A stretch of 64,000 bases of DNA from Paramacrobiotus metropolitanus (taxonomy: Eukaryota; Tardigrada; Eutardigrada; Parachela; Macrobiotidae), in the NCBI RefSeq assembly GCF_019649055.1, contig NW_026570314.1, forward strand, positions 310,001 through 374,000. The letters are read 5' to 3'. The position numbers and the translations under genes are program-made. The stretch's first letter is position 1, and the number at the start of each line of letters is the position of its first letter. This document shows, one piece after another, positions 10,801 through 19,187 of the stretch. The notes under the pieces are model-generated. The model was given only the letters and a program-made list of their open reading frames with translations. It was not told where the DNA came from and did no database searches.

Positions 10801-11203
10801 ACAGAAGTCGGAGCATTTCAACACATGGAAGGCACGAGTCGCCAAAGTAACGACGATTGACGAGTTGGACCTGGACAACAAATGCCCAGAAGTCCATCAC
10901 TTAAAGCTGGATTCCCATGTAGAGACGAAAGCGTTAGACCGACAAGTCGTCTTCAACAGCGAACGAGCCTCTCCCACCATGGTCAACATGTTCGATCAAG
11001 GTACGGACGGCCAAACCAATGGATCCGAGAAGACCAATTTACTTCTCTACCCTACAACGGGTAGTCCGACCTATTCGGCCAATCGAAGCCAAGATCGACA
11101 TTCGACCGACAAACGACACGGCCTGGATAAATATTCAGAACACGACTCACCAAACGAAGGTGCTGAAGAAAGGTGTTCGACTGGGACACATGCAATATGC
11201 TGA
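7883..11203 (+). CDS. Outer element: protease frame with long acidic extension
   Basis: This frame of 1106 codons starts in the ATGA overlap with the Gag-like frame. A retropepsin core is seen near residue 365 (MLDTGAETSLI), followed by a flap-like segment (ILGVGG) and VLLGCDYL, in the order expected for Ty3-type aspartic proteases. The C-terminal third is rich in Asp, Glu and Ser, with a DDSSSEDEE-like stretch, and has no domain I recognise. A 25-bp direct repeat at 9282-9306 and 9492-9516 gives the peptide SIPIPEAS twice. The 3' end overlaps the RT frame at 11019. The protein is several times longer than a normal protease region. Confidence 0.78.
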   Translation: MSSGDSFDLQHPTEPPDKDNPTKQPLNYRNELDAPITIEEGTQQIEAILQLLGLNENSSIDDFAKAMSTSTKEVEAARKLAAQLGVYVNNGTVEAWPGIKQVLQATDPAHQLGAGTSEVGTQEMPDLSSANNATAPSVTQSDVARPGHGSWTGLPVRINSTEQARRCPRRGGPGRRFTHRGNRNFPNVSSARATDRYAATIAAIDLTEESEGEVEEWETVPLEAQVPVYSRPGEADLFQPKERPARTIASSRTFLNIDYMWSKLRPTNDSIEERILAQAQRFGTAKLPEDGVANRPEVQEAGEVGVELTQSSTQQPADHGPVSLIPIKPTVREVTFEKGTHKKPKTVRAWTHEIQVGSTPTMAMLDTGAETSLIEQRFCERNGLTMQPLGHYTKILGVGGQVAFMVSHCCTAPVTMQGFTSHHTFHVQPTEADIPVLLGCDYLHSKFTFVLTPIRTTEQPVGTTVEQSIPIPEASGKLPSEARISRIDHPSDPSRICRDCRNNNRTLLEELKLHNAIEAYEGRKNTGTLRPAKTVLKSIPIPEASAEADARNLEEVQQRYRTWFSGARHFLDQRTLEMVTTLRQNGAVTYEQIRDTQQTCEPVIALMNDIEDEAWEWEDERIPIHRQYMEYGLPVPRPLEMPCQELGFQLFAYMQRVQLHGESSTTAFWQRYGEDTAITRHVPDPLPPVEEHTPTTVHFASSPPKPQDDLILEETDKPYQCTICKDNIDGVVRAIKAHHDLTWSDDRPSSPSPPQQERKVDRFRKPQQTRIQWLSDIGSQPIDLENQDGASRPTQSTEQVDQAETTTQVEVGNTPQVGQEDGTTVENEDYQSDDSDIQSTSDSADTDSDNRPLEESEEEDDEEFNLSVRHCKTDKPSINDSDDSSSEDEEPTYDVRLTTALRTIVHTEFIVEQPEQTEQPKPVDSEQQEELDQLKALWEFGGGKPEEDDFRPPTIVVQQLATEQPTLANLTDQQKSEHFNTWKARVAKVTTIDELDLDNKCPEVHHLKLDSHVETKALDRQVVFNSERASPTMVNMFDQGTDGQTNGSEKTNLLLYPTTGSPTYSANRSQDRHSTDKRHGLDKYSEHDSPNEGAEERCSTGTHAIC
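8087..8103 (+). repeat. Pentaloop hairpin (ACAAA)
   Basis: ACCTCC-ACAAA-GGAGGT, perfect 6-bp stem with a sequence unlike the CCGAC class. Confidence 0.7.
8293..8309 (+). repeat. Pentaloop hairpin (ACAAA)
   Basis: CGTCAC-ACAAA-GTGACG, perfect 6-bp stem. Confidence 0.7.
8529..8547 (+). repeat. Pentaloop hairpin (AACAG)
   Basis: AATGGGA-AACAG-TCCCATT, perfect 7-bp stem. Confidence 0.65.
8796..8822 (+). repeat. Longest pentaloop hairpin (ACACA)
   Basis: An 11-bp perfect stem, GAGTTGAACTT with AAGTTCAACTC, closes the loop ACACA in the middle of the protease frame. Chance formation of this exact structure is very unlikely. Confidence 0.8.
9056..9076 (+). repeat. Pentaloop hairpin (AATAC)
   Basis: TACACCAA-AATAC-TTGGTGTA, perfect 8-bp stem, inside the retropepsin domain. 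Confidence 0.65.
9282..9516 (+). repeat. Pair of 25-bp direct repeats in the protease frame
   Basis: The same 25 bases occur at 9282-9306 and 9492-9516 in the same reading frame, both coding SIPIPEAS. The spacing is 210 bases, an exact multiple of three. Confidence 0.75.
9512..9531 (+). repeat. Hairpin with TGAA loop in protease frame
   Basis: GCATCCGC-TGAA-GCGGATGC, perfect 8-bp stem. The inner CCGC-TGAA-GCGG is also present in both LTRs. Confidence 0.7.
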
Positions 11204-13115
11204 CGTCTATGAACCGGAAATCAACAATGAATTCGTCGAATGGGAACTCCCACACAGAGTGGCGAAGACTTGGCCCCCGACTCGGGAAGTGAAGCCAAAA
11301 CCCCAGTTCGAATTTTTCGAGGCAACAGGAGTTCGAGCCCAACGGAAGGTCAAACTCATCCCTCGAGCCGTAACAATGGTAGAAGTCGTCCTGGACGTAC
11401 CGGTATCCAAGGACCAAAAATTGATGTACCTCGGTGAATCCGATTCCAAACGAGACGGAATCGAATTCATGGACGGTGTAATTAAACATGATGGGAAACG
11501 ATTCATCATCATGGTGGCAAATCATACTCGTCGGGAAGTAACCTTACGCAAAGGTGCCCCGATGGGTCGAGCTGAAGCATTCACAATGATGACGGACGAC
11601 CAGAAGGTCGAAGAAGCACGAGTCAACACGGCTGAGGTAGAAACGGAAGACGCCGAATCCCAGGAGGAGCGAAGAAGAATCATCGACTCCATGAACTTCG
11701 GTAAAAACTTAACCGATGAGCAGCTAGCCAAACTGAAGGCGGTTGCATGGGATTACCGGACCGTATTTCCGACCTCGAAGAAACCCTACGGAGACGTCAA
11801 AGGGGTAACACATACCATTGATGTCCAGGGAGCGCAGCCGATCAAGATGAACCCCTCCAGGACAAGCTGGAAGGGACGTGAATTCATCCAAAAACACGTG
11901 CAAGAGATGCTCGACCAAGGAGTCATCGAACCATCATCGGCTGCATGGAGCTTCCCCGTCGTCTTAGCCGCAAAACGGAACGGAGACGGCACGGTAGGAA
12001 CACGCTTCTGCATCAACTATATCAAGTTGAATGCCGTTACAAAGAAGAATAACTATCCACTACCGAACCCGGACGAGCTACTGGACCGATGTGCCGGAAT
12101 GGAATACTACGGCAAGGTAGACTGTCAGTCCGGCTTTTGGCAAATTCCAATGGACGAACAATCCAAGGACTACACGACCTTCGTTACACCCGAAGGCATG
12201 TGGCGATTTAACCGTATGCCGTTTGGAGTCTGCAACGGACCAGCAACCTTCCAAATGCATATGGACAAAATCACGGCATCAGCTCGGAAGAAGGGTGTGT
12301 TCGCCTACATTGACGACATCACCTTCTTCGGCAAAACGTTCGAAGACTTCCTTGAGGCTTTCCGAGCAACTCTCGAATGCCTCCGCGATGCTGGGTTCAC
12401 GGTCAAACCCTCCAAATGTGAGATCGGAACGGACAGACTGCTGTTCCTCGGACACGTCCTTAGCAAGAACGGAGTCCAGACCGATGACGAGAAAGTGGCC
12501 TGTATTGCAGAACGAAGCTGCCCGAGAACTGAACGGCAACTTAGGTCGTTCCTCGGACTGGCCAACTACTACCGAAAGTTCATCAGAGGATACGCTCAAA
12601 AGACATCAAAAACGTATGAACTCCTCCGGAAGGATAAAAACATCAAGCTCGATTGGACAGATGCCCACACGGCAGAGTTCAATGACATCAAGAAAGCGCT
12701 AACAGAAGCACCCGTACTGGCAAAGTTCGACCCGACTAAGAAGACCGTCATTGAATGTGACGCAAGCGGAGCCGGACTTGGCGCGGTGATCTCACAAGAC
12801 GATCATCCAATCGCCTATGCCAGTCGAGTCCTACGCGGACCGGAACTCAACTACGGAGTTACCGAATGGGAATGCTTGGCCGTGGTATGGGCTGTGCAGA
12901 AATTCAAGCACTTCATCGACCACGGACCATTCACCGTAAGGACAGATCACCGAGCACTGCAGAATCTGCTCCGATGCGAGTCGAACCGACCTGGCATCAA
13001 CCCTCGACTAACGAGATGGGCACTGGCTTTACAAGGACGGGACATAACCATCGAGTACAAGCCGGGAGTTTTGCGACAATGCGGACGCCCTGTCGAGATG
13101 GCCACTCGAACGTAG
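11019..13115 (+). CDS. pol: Outer element: reverse transcriptase and RNase H
   Basis: This frame of 698 codons holds Ty3-type RT blocks: YPLPNPDELLDRC, YGKVDCQSGFWQIPM, the RFNRMPFGVCNGPATFQ block, and the active-site box FAYIDDI near residue 426. The connection LRSFLGLANYYRKFI comes next, and RNase H with ECDASGAGLGAVI near 577, ending in RTDHRAL. Gene order and these blocks place it in Ty3/gypsy. It copies the element RNA in virus-like particles. Confidence 0.92.
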   Translation: MDPRRPIYFSTLQRVVRPIRPIEAKIDIRPTNDTAWINIQNTTHQTKVLKKGVRLGHMQYADVYEPEINNEFVEWELPHRVAKTWPPTREVKPKPQFEFFEATGVRAQRKVKLIPRAVTMVEVVLDVPVSKDQKLMYLGESDSKRDGIEFMDGVIKHDGKRFIIMVANHTRREVTLRKGAPMGRAEAFTMMTDDQKVEEARVNTAEVETEDAESQEERRRIIDSMNFGKNLTDEQLAKLKAVAWDYRTVFPTSKKPYGDVKGVTHTIDVQGAQPIKMNPSRTSWKGREFIQKHVQEMLDQGVIEPSSAAWSFPVVLAAKRNGDGTVGTRFCINYIKLNAVTKKNNYPLPNPDELLDRCAGMEYYGKVDCQSGFWQIPMDEQSKDYTTFVTPEGMWRFNRMPFGVCNGPATFQMHMDKITASARKKGVFAYIDDITFFGKTFEDFLEAFRATLECLRDAGFTVKPSKCEIGTDRLLFLGHVLSKNGVQTDDEKVACIAERSCPRTERQLRSFLGLANYYRKFIRGYAQKTSKTYELLRKDKNIKLDWTDAHTAEFNDIKKALTEAPVLAKFDPTKKTVIECDASGAGLGAVISQDDHPIAYASRVLRGPELNYGVTEWECLAVVWAVQKFKHFIDHGPFTVRTDHRALQNLLRCESNRPGINPRLTRWALALQGRDITIEYKPGVLRQCGRPVEMATRT

Positions 13116-13140
13116 TGACGACAAAGATCCACACGAAGAG

Positions 13141-13881
13141 TTGGACCAAGTCCCCAACTTCGAGGACTTTAAAGACGAAATTAAGGTCTGCACAATACGG
13201 ACCCTTAGACGTCTGAAGGCAAATGCCTCAAAGAAAAGGAAGAAGGATCTAAAGGAACCACCGAAAATCCCCCTTCCAAAGGTTCTCCCCGGATGCAACG
13301 TCATAACCGACTGGGACGACTTGAGCACGGCAGAAGTCCGAGTCATTAACATCCCAGCACCGGAGACACCGGAACCGACAGTTCGAACCGTCAACACGGC
13401 GGAAGACGAGGAGTTGGAAGTCGAAAAGACACTCCCACCTCCACCCGAACCGAACGCGGAACTTCGAAAAGCGCAGTTGCGAGACCCGCAGCTACGCAAA
13501 ATTATTGACGAACTGGAGAAAACGGAAAAACTCGACCATAAGTCGAAACATCTGAAACATTTCCAGATGGCGCAAGGAGTACTGTACAGACTGAAGACGA
13601 TCAACACAAAGTTGGAACGTTGCTTCGTCGTACCACTCTTTATGCGCAACCAAATCATTCGATCACTCCACGAAGGAAAAACCGGAAACCACTTCGGAAG
13701 GGAGAAGACGATCGAAGCATTGAAGCTACGCTACTACTGGACAAGGATGAATAGTGACGCCATCTCATACATCGAGAAATGCCGACAGTGCATCTTGACA
13801 AACAAGCAACGATGCCCACCACCGGGTGAACTCCAAAAGACGGAAGTCGGTGAGGCTTGGTATCGCATATACGCATACTAA
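13141..13881 (+). CDS. Outer element: integrase N-terminal zinc domain
   Basis: This frame of about 246 codons has the HHCC zinc module at its end: LHEGKTGNHFGREKT followed by CRQCILTNKQRC, between residues about 176 and 222, with the YYWTRM spacing typical of Ty3 integrases. A basic and Pro-rich stretch precedes it. It lies between the RNase H region and the integrase core. Confidence 0.82.
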   Translation: MDQVPNFEDFKDEIKVCTIRTLRRLKANASKKRKKDLKEPPKIPLPKVLPGCNVITDWDDLSTAEVRVINIPAPETPEPTVRTVNTAEDEELEVEKTLPPPPEPNAELRKAQLRDPQLRKIIDELEKTEKLDHKSKHLKHFQMAQGVLYRLKTINTKLERCFVVPLFMRNQIIRSLHEGKTGNHFGREKTIEALKLRYYWTRMNSDAISYIEKCRQCILTNKQRCPPPGELQKTEVGEAWYRIYAY

Positions 13882-14729
13882 ACAAAGGTCCTCTTCCTCG
13901 GACGGAGACGAAGGGATACCAGTACATCGCAGTGGTAACCGACCAGCGGACGAAGTTCACCGTAGCCCGGGCAACGAAGACGAATACCGCGAGGGAATTC
14001 GAACGGTTCTTCGTCAAGGACGTCCTCCTAAAGTACGGAATGCCGACCTTCATCCACTCGGACAGAGGGACTCACTTTACGGCGAAGACGTTCGCCAAGG
14101 TCGCACGGATATTTGGCATCCAACATACACTTGGAACTGCCCATCACCCGGAAGGACAAGGACAAGTCGAACGGCAAATGCAAACGATATGGGACAGAAT
14201 AAGGAAGTTCTGCGATGTAAAAGGCGGACACCGATGGCACATAGCCTTGGATTACGTCGTCTGCGGAATGAACCGAGCCGTCCATGCCGCGACTAAGTTC
14301 TCACCATTTTACATGATGTATGGTCGAGAAATGACCATGCCACAGGACATAGTGGCCGGAACGAATACACCGGAAACCTTTACGGATAAGGAACAGTATA
14401 TCCGACGGATTAAAGAACGACTTCAACGCTCGCACGAGATTGCCCGCATCAACATTGATGAGGCATTCGAACGAAATGCCGAGCACTACAACAAGAAGAA
14501 GTCGAATCCGACCTTCAAACCGAGGGATAAGGTAACTGTGGAATTCCCGACCAAGGACCCAGCTCGGAAGGAACGCTATGATGGAGTTTGGACGGTCATC
14601 AACTACGTTGGCCCAAACAACTTACTCCTCCGATGTGAAGACGGACGTGAAGATACGGTAGCCGTCGACCGAGTTAAACATTGCCGAGTCGAGACAAGTC
14701 GACCAGCACTCGGTCAACTGGCCCGGTAG
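13857..14729 (+). CDS. Outer element: integrase catalytic core and C-terminal domain
   Basis: This frame of 290 codons shows the D,D-35-E core: VVTDQRTKFTVA near residue 27, FIHSDRGTHFTA near 67 and HHPEGQGQVERQ near 103. A chromatin-facing C-terminal part with FKPRDKVTVEFP and RYDGVWTVI follows, which is the GPY/F-like SH3 region of Ty3 integrases. It would join cDNA to the target, leaving the 4-bp duplication seen here. Confidence 0.88.
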   Translation: MVSHIRILNKGPLPRTETKGYQYIAVVTDQRTKFTVARATKTNTAREFERFFVKDVLLKYGMPTFIHSDRGTHFTAKTFAKVARIFGIQHTLGTAHHPEGQGQVERQMQTIWDRIRKFCDVKGGHRWHIALDYVVCGMNRAVHAATKFSPFYMMYGREMTMPQDIVAGTNTPETFTDKEQYIRRIKERLQRSHEIARINIDEAFERNAEHYNKKKSNPTFKPRDKVTVEFPTKDPARKERYDGVWTVINYVGPNNLLLRCEDGREDTVAVDRVKHCRVETSRPALGQLAR

Positions 14730-15268
14730 CCGACCCGACAGACGGGAAAGCTACTCGGAAGCCGAAGAAGAAAACGGAAGAAACCGTCGAAAAACCTTCG
14801 GATCCGACCAATGACGCGGATAAAACCGAACCAAAGGTGAACAACAAGCGAGGTCGACCTCGGAAGAAACCTCCGACCGACTTCGAGACACCTGCATTGA
14901 CAGAATTGCAGAAACAAGATGCGATAGCTGCTGAACCAGCACCGACCTCGGAAGAAGTCGCTGAGGACAAAGCTCAGCCGACCACCGAGCAACCGAAGAA
15001 GTCGGACAATAAGTCGGAAATGCCGGCCCAGCCAGCCAACCAATCAATGGAAGAACCGAAGCCAGCGACAAAGCTAGCTCGGAGGAAGAGGACGGTAAAG
15101 CAAACCGACTCGTCGGCACCGACTACAGAAGTCGCAGTAGCCGACTCGGCAGTCCAACCGACCAAGCCAAAGCGCAAGTACACGAAGCGAAAGGTCGACT
15201 TACCTAACACATCGGCGCCGACCACGGAAGTCTTGTTAGGTGTAAAACTTAGAATAACTTTTAGGTAG
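14681..15268 (+). CDS. Outer element: basic tail frame with AT-hook-like motif
   Basis: This frame of about 195 codons follows the integrase. It contains KRGRPRKKP, which matches the AT-hook core RGRP flanked by basic residues, plus ARRKRTVKQ and PKRKYTKRKV. The rest is PT/SD-rich and looks disordered. A DNA-binding tail next to the integrase could aid target binding (inference). The last codons overlap a sequence with a splice-donor-like GGTGTAAAA at 15239. Confidence 0.5.
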   Translation: MPSRDKSTSTRSTGPVADPTDGKATRKPKKKTEETVEKPSDPTNDADKTEPKVNNKRGRPRKKPPTDFETPALTELQKQDAIAAEPAPTSEEVAEDKAQPTTEQPKKSDNKSEMPAQPANQSMEEPKPATKLARRKRTVKQTDSSAPTTEVAVADSAVQPTKPKRKYTKRKVDLPNTSAPTTEVLLGVKLRITFR

Positions 15269-15407
15269 CCTAACAGTAGCTAGGTATAGATGGACCTTTG
15301 GTGTCGAAATGGAATCTCTTCAGTTGACCGGAACATCTTCAGTTGAATGTACGGGAGTTGCTAGAATTCTAACGCGCCGTATTTCCCTTCCTTGACAGCA
15401 AGCAACA

Positions 15408-18400
15408 ATGTCAGGTCGTCACCGACACGACCCACCCTCCAGCGGATCGAACAGCGGACGCAGCGGCGGCGGATCGAACCGATCCCAGCCTTATCCGACT
15501 CATCGCTCGACATCGCGATCGGATAATTCGCGGTCGGCCACACAGACGCCTTTACCGCAGGTAGATAATCCTAGTGCTAACTTAACAGCTAATGTGTTAG
15601 CAGGTCTTACGGTCGGGCCTCAACGAGGAGCTATACCGCCACAGATTTTGCCACAGAACACAGCGGTCGATAACACAGGCTGCTTGTGGAATCTCGGCAC
15701 TGGAACGAGTCAGACGACTCCGGTAACAGCAGCAGACCCACATGGTCAAATGCCACCGTATCAGTGGTCGGCACCGACAACAATAGTCGGACCGACCAGC
15801 TCGGCATCAACAATGATGACCGGAGCAGTTTACCCGAGACCGACAATGGTGCCAGGCATAGCGAACACGCCTGCAACAATTTACATGGTGCCCACAATGG
15901 CGCCGGGAATCGCTAACACGGCTGGTCCGATCTACACGACGCCCACATTGGCGCCGAGTAGTTTCCCATACAGCCCACCAGCGATGCGATTCGCATCAAT
16001 CCGGCCAACGTCTGGAATGTCACCCCCGCAAATCGCAAGCATTAGCATGGTCAACCCGGATGGCACAATCTCGCCACCAAGGCCAATATTGCTCACGCCA
16101 CCGACCTCGCCGACTCATCTCCGACCACCCGGACAACAAAGTTCCTGGATGGATCCGAACGCGACGGCCCACTTACTAAATCGGCTGAATCAGCACAGAA
16201 GTCAGGTCGGAGGACAGAGCCAACAAGCGCCTGTCTCGACGACGGCCACACAGGTCGTAACGTCGATGCCTCCACCTTTCGTGGTTGTCCAAGAAATTAA
16301 CACCAACGGAAGGACGGACGAAGAACTGCGCCAACAAGCGAAATTGGCTCGTGCTCACATAGACACGATCAGCCAAGCGCTGACGCAAACCTCGCAGATG
16401 GATCCAAACCACGCCGATTACCGAGCGGCACTATTGAATCAGCTCTCCTACAACGAGACACGCCTGAATGACACAAATAAGACGCTCTACCAGAGGGAAC
16501 AGCAATCTCTCCGAATCTGCCAACAAGCGGTGACTCGACATGTGGCTCAACGACTGGGAGATCCTGACCCTGGACCTCCAAAGATAACCACACAGGTTGT
16601 CGTACCGACGTCCCAGCCACCTCCACCGACTTCGGCAGGCCAACAAGTGCCTGGCCGAACACCGTCATTGGAGATTGGGAAACTCCGTATCCGAAAGGAG
16701 GAGGCGATGAAGGAGACGGTGAAGCTCAGAATGAGCTACTCGCACATCCCTCACACGGCGGACAACTACGCCGCTGAGATGGGAAGGATAAGTCGACAGG
16801 AATCACACCTCACCGATATAGCCGCCGAAACGGAAAGACGGATACGAGCGGAAGAACTAATTTTGCGCTCATCCGGAATCTCGGCACCGACCACACAGGC
16901 GGTGATCGATGAGGAAATCCGACTGGCCCGGCTGGACGCCTTAGCGCAACAACGCAGCGAATACCTTCACAAAATAGACGAAGTGAAGAAGCGCCTGGCC
17001 GCTCTCGACCCGACTGAGGAATACTATTCCCAAACCGTTAAGGGCAATATCGACCTCCTCGACCAATGGACAAAGAAGTTCACGGAGAAGGAGAATGAAA
17101 TCCGAGCACTCCAGCCGACAACGACTCAACCAGTAATCGTCCCAACAAGCGGACCGCAACAAAGGATAGCGGTGAATGTAGGCCCGGAGGCGCCACCAAA
17201 AATGGTCCCGGCCTTCCAGCCGAATCCGATACAGCAAGTCCCACAAGGACTACCTGTATTGCCGCTCCCAACACTGCAGGAGCTACGGGCATTTTTAAGA
17301 ATGGCTGGAATAGTCGTGGAACGAATGGGCGCGGTCATGGAAGATACACAGGCCGGAACTCCTGAATGGCAGGCCCTCGAACACAACGGGAAAGTCATTC
17401 GGGATTACATGGCCGGACTCCAGTCATACTTGACTACCGGACTGCCAGCAACTACGGCAGAACTGACCGTCATCCGAACAAGGATGCAGAACGCGCAAAA
17501 CCGAATCGACCGGCATCATCACCTGACCCAAAACTTGGAAGCAGCGGAACGGAGGTCGTCAGCCGTACCAATGCCTCAAATAACGGACGTACGGGCCGCC
17601 ATCGAAGTCGGAAAACGAATCCTCGACGGCATAAGGATGACGCAAGGCGGAGACTTACCAGCCATCGCCAACAGAGCTCAGATAGTTAACGACCTCCACC
17701 GAAGCTTGCGCATCGCCCGCCAATTACTCGAACAACGAGAGGGTATAACGACAGACGACCAGGCCGTCCGACTGAACATGCATTACCGAAGGATTCAACA
17801 GATAATCCAGAGCCAGACGGGTGGAACCGAACAACAGGTCCCCCAGCTCAGGTACCATGCAATGGCACTTCAGATTGGACAGGATGACCAGACGACAGAA
17901 GTCTGTAAAACCATCCTCGAAGGCGAAGAAGCCCTCCAAGCCGTCTATGGACGAATAGCCAATGGAATTCAGAGTCTCACTGACGTAGATCCCGTTCGGA
18001 AAATTAACGATCTCATAGCTCACATAGGGCTAACTGAAGATCTTACTCGGTACGGTTTGCCCACCACAGAGGTGGACAAACACCGACTCCGAACAGCCAT
18101 GGATCAGGTGAAGATGGCTGTCTTAATGGAAAAATCTCCGACCTCACAGACGGATAACGTCCAACCGACGACGTTACAACCGGGAGCCATTAGGACTTCA
18201 CCGATATCATCGCCTCCACCGCCGACCACACAGGTCGTCAGCGGAGCACACCCGCCGAACACCCAAGTGTTCGACCCGGCACGACTTTGGACGCTCGAAA
18301 TACTGAAACAGAAGCGGGATGAGGTGATTAACCAGTCGAACGCGATCAAGGAACGGATGCAGAACCTCCCAACCAGTGGAGCCGACCATCCTCAAGACTT

Positions 18401-19079
18401 CCAAGTCTTGCTGAACCAGTACAAACAAGCGTACAACCGCCATAAGGAACTCGACAAAATAATCCATGTCGAGCAACAGATGATTCAGCTGACCGCAACA
18501 CCACGGTCTCCACAGACGATGCAGGCACTAGCGACGCCAGCCTCGAACGGTGAGAAGACAATCACCGACGCCAGGAGAGCCCTACGAGAGGCAAAGCAAA
18601 TCCTGGAGAAGATACGTGAACACTCGCAACAAGGTCTGGAACGCTATGCCTTACAGAAGATCGAAGACTTCACAGCTTACATAAAGCTCGTCGAAAGTCT
18701 AATCCAAAGCGGGACGCCACAGACGATGGCACATCAAAGGCTACTAGAGCCAGGAGTCGCGCTACTATCCAAGCTCAACGAGGAGCATCGAAGCCTTTTA
18801 CCCGCATCATCGACGACGACCACACAGGTCGTAACGTCGAATACCTCACCCGACAGGACGATCCTCTACGCCAAAGGCGCCATCAAAGCGGCGGAGCGCA
18901 CACTGAAACGAAAACGACGCGCGGCGAAGGGAATCGAACCGAACATGCAGAAAATAGCTTCCGAGTTCGATACTCACATACAACTAGTGAGAAACCTGAT
19001 ACAACCAGGTACAATCGAACCGGAAGCTCATTTTCAACTCACGATGGACGCCATCAACCGACTGCAGGATTACAGTTGA
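15408..19079 (+). CDS. Outer element: accessory frame A, tandem helical modules
   Basis: This frame of 1223 codons begins at a good ATG (CAACAATGTCA). The first 300 residues are Ser/Thr/Pro/Gln-rich with an imperfect repeat PGIANT..IY. The rest alternates predicted helical blocks of about 75-100 residues (for example around 17270, 17590, 17900, 18550 and 18870) with linkers carrying TTQVV words (16590, 18225, 18820). No enzyme motif is seen. It sits where env or other accessory genes lie in related elements. I do not recognise a family; a structural particle protein or scaffold is a guess. Confidence 0.6.
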   Translation: MSGRHRHDPPSSGSNSGRSGGGSNRSQPYPTHRSTSRSDNSRSATQTPLPQVDNPSANLTANVLAGLTVGPQRGAIPPQILPQNTAVDNTGCLWNLGTGTSQTTPVTAADPHGQMPPYQWSAPTTIVGPTSSASTMMTGAVYPRPTMVPGIANTPATIYMVPTMAPGIANTAGPIYTTPTLAPSSFPYSPPAMRFASIRPTSGMSPPQIASISMVNPDGTISPPRPILLTPPTSPTHLRPPGQQSSWMDPNATAHLLNRLNQHRSQVGGQSQQAPVSTTATQVVTSMPPPFVVVQEINTNGRTDEELRQQAKLARAHIDTISQALTQTSQMDPNHADYRAALLNQLSYNETRLNDTNKTLYQREQQSLRICQQAVTRHVAQRLGDPDPGPPKITTQVVVPTSQPPPPTSAGQQVPGRTPSLEIGKLRIRKEEAMKETVKLRMSYSHIPHTADNYAAEMGRISRQESHLTDIAAETERRIRAEELILRSSGISAPTTQAVIDEEIRLARLDALAQQRSEYLHKIDEVKKRLAALDPTEEYYSQTVKGNIDLLDQWTKKFTEKENEIRALQPTTTQPVIVPTSGPQQRIAVNVGPEAPPKMVPAFQPNPIQQVPQGLPVLPLPTLQELRAFLRMAGIVVERMGAVMEDTQAGTPEWQALEHNGKVIRDYMAGLQSYLTTGLPATTAELTVIRTRMQNAQNRIDRHHHLTQNLEAAERRSSAVPMPQITDVRAAIEVGKRILDGIRMTQGGDLPAIANRAQIVNDLHRSLRIARQLLEQREGITTDDQAVRLNMHYRRIQQIIQSQTGGTEQQVPQLRYHAMALQIGQDDQTTEVCKTILEGEEALQAVYGRIANGIQSLTDVDPVRKINDLIAHIGLTEDLTRYGLPTTEVDKHRLRTAMDQVKMAVLMEKSPTSQTDNVQPTTLQPGAIRTSPISSPPPPTTQVVSGAHPPNTQVFDPARLWTLEILKQKRDEVINQSNAIKERMQNLPTSGADHPQDFQVLLNQYKQAYNRHKELDKIIHVEQQMIQLTATPRSPQTMQALATPASNGEKTITDARRALREAKQILEKIREHSQQGLERYALQKIEDFTAYIKLVESLIQSGTPQTMAHQRLLEPGVALLSKLNEEHRSLLPASSTTTTQVVTSNTSPDRTILYAKGAIKAAERTLKRKRRAAKGIEPNMQKIASEFDTHIQLVRNLIQPGTIEPEAHFQLTMDAINRLQDYS
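18816..18832 (+). repeat. Pentaloop hairpin (ACACA)
   Basis: ACGACC-ACACA-GGTCGT, perfect 6-bp stem in a linker of accessory frame A. Near-copies lie at 16242-16258 (one G-T pair) and 18223-18237. Confidence 0.65.
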
Positions 19080-19187
19080 AAGCAGAACCGACTACCTGAC
19101 TCCGACACGGAGACTTCGGACGCATTACCGTCGACCTCATCGGCGGCGGAGATGCACTCGGCAATGCGGAAAAGCCGCAGGTAAAAG

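Noticed and set aside
3820-18840. Repeated CGACCACACAGGTCG-like words looked at first like a CRISPR array or a tandem satellite.
   Set aside because: Spacing is irregular over kilobases, there are no unit-length spacers, and the stems vary in sequence while only the loop is kept. The genome is eukaryotic.
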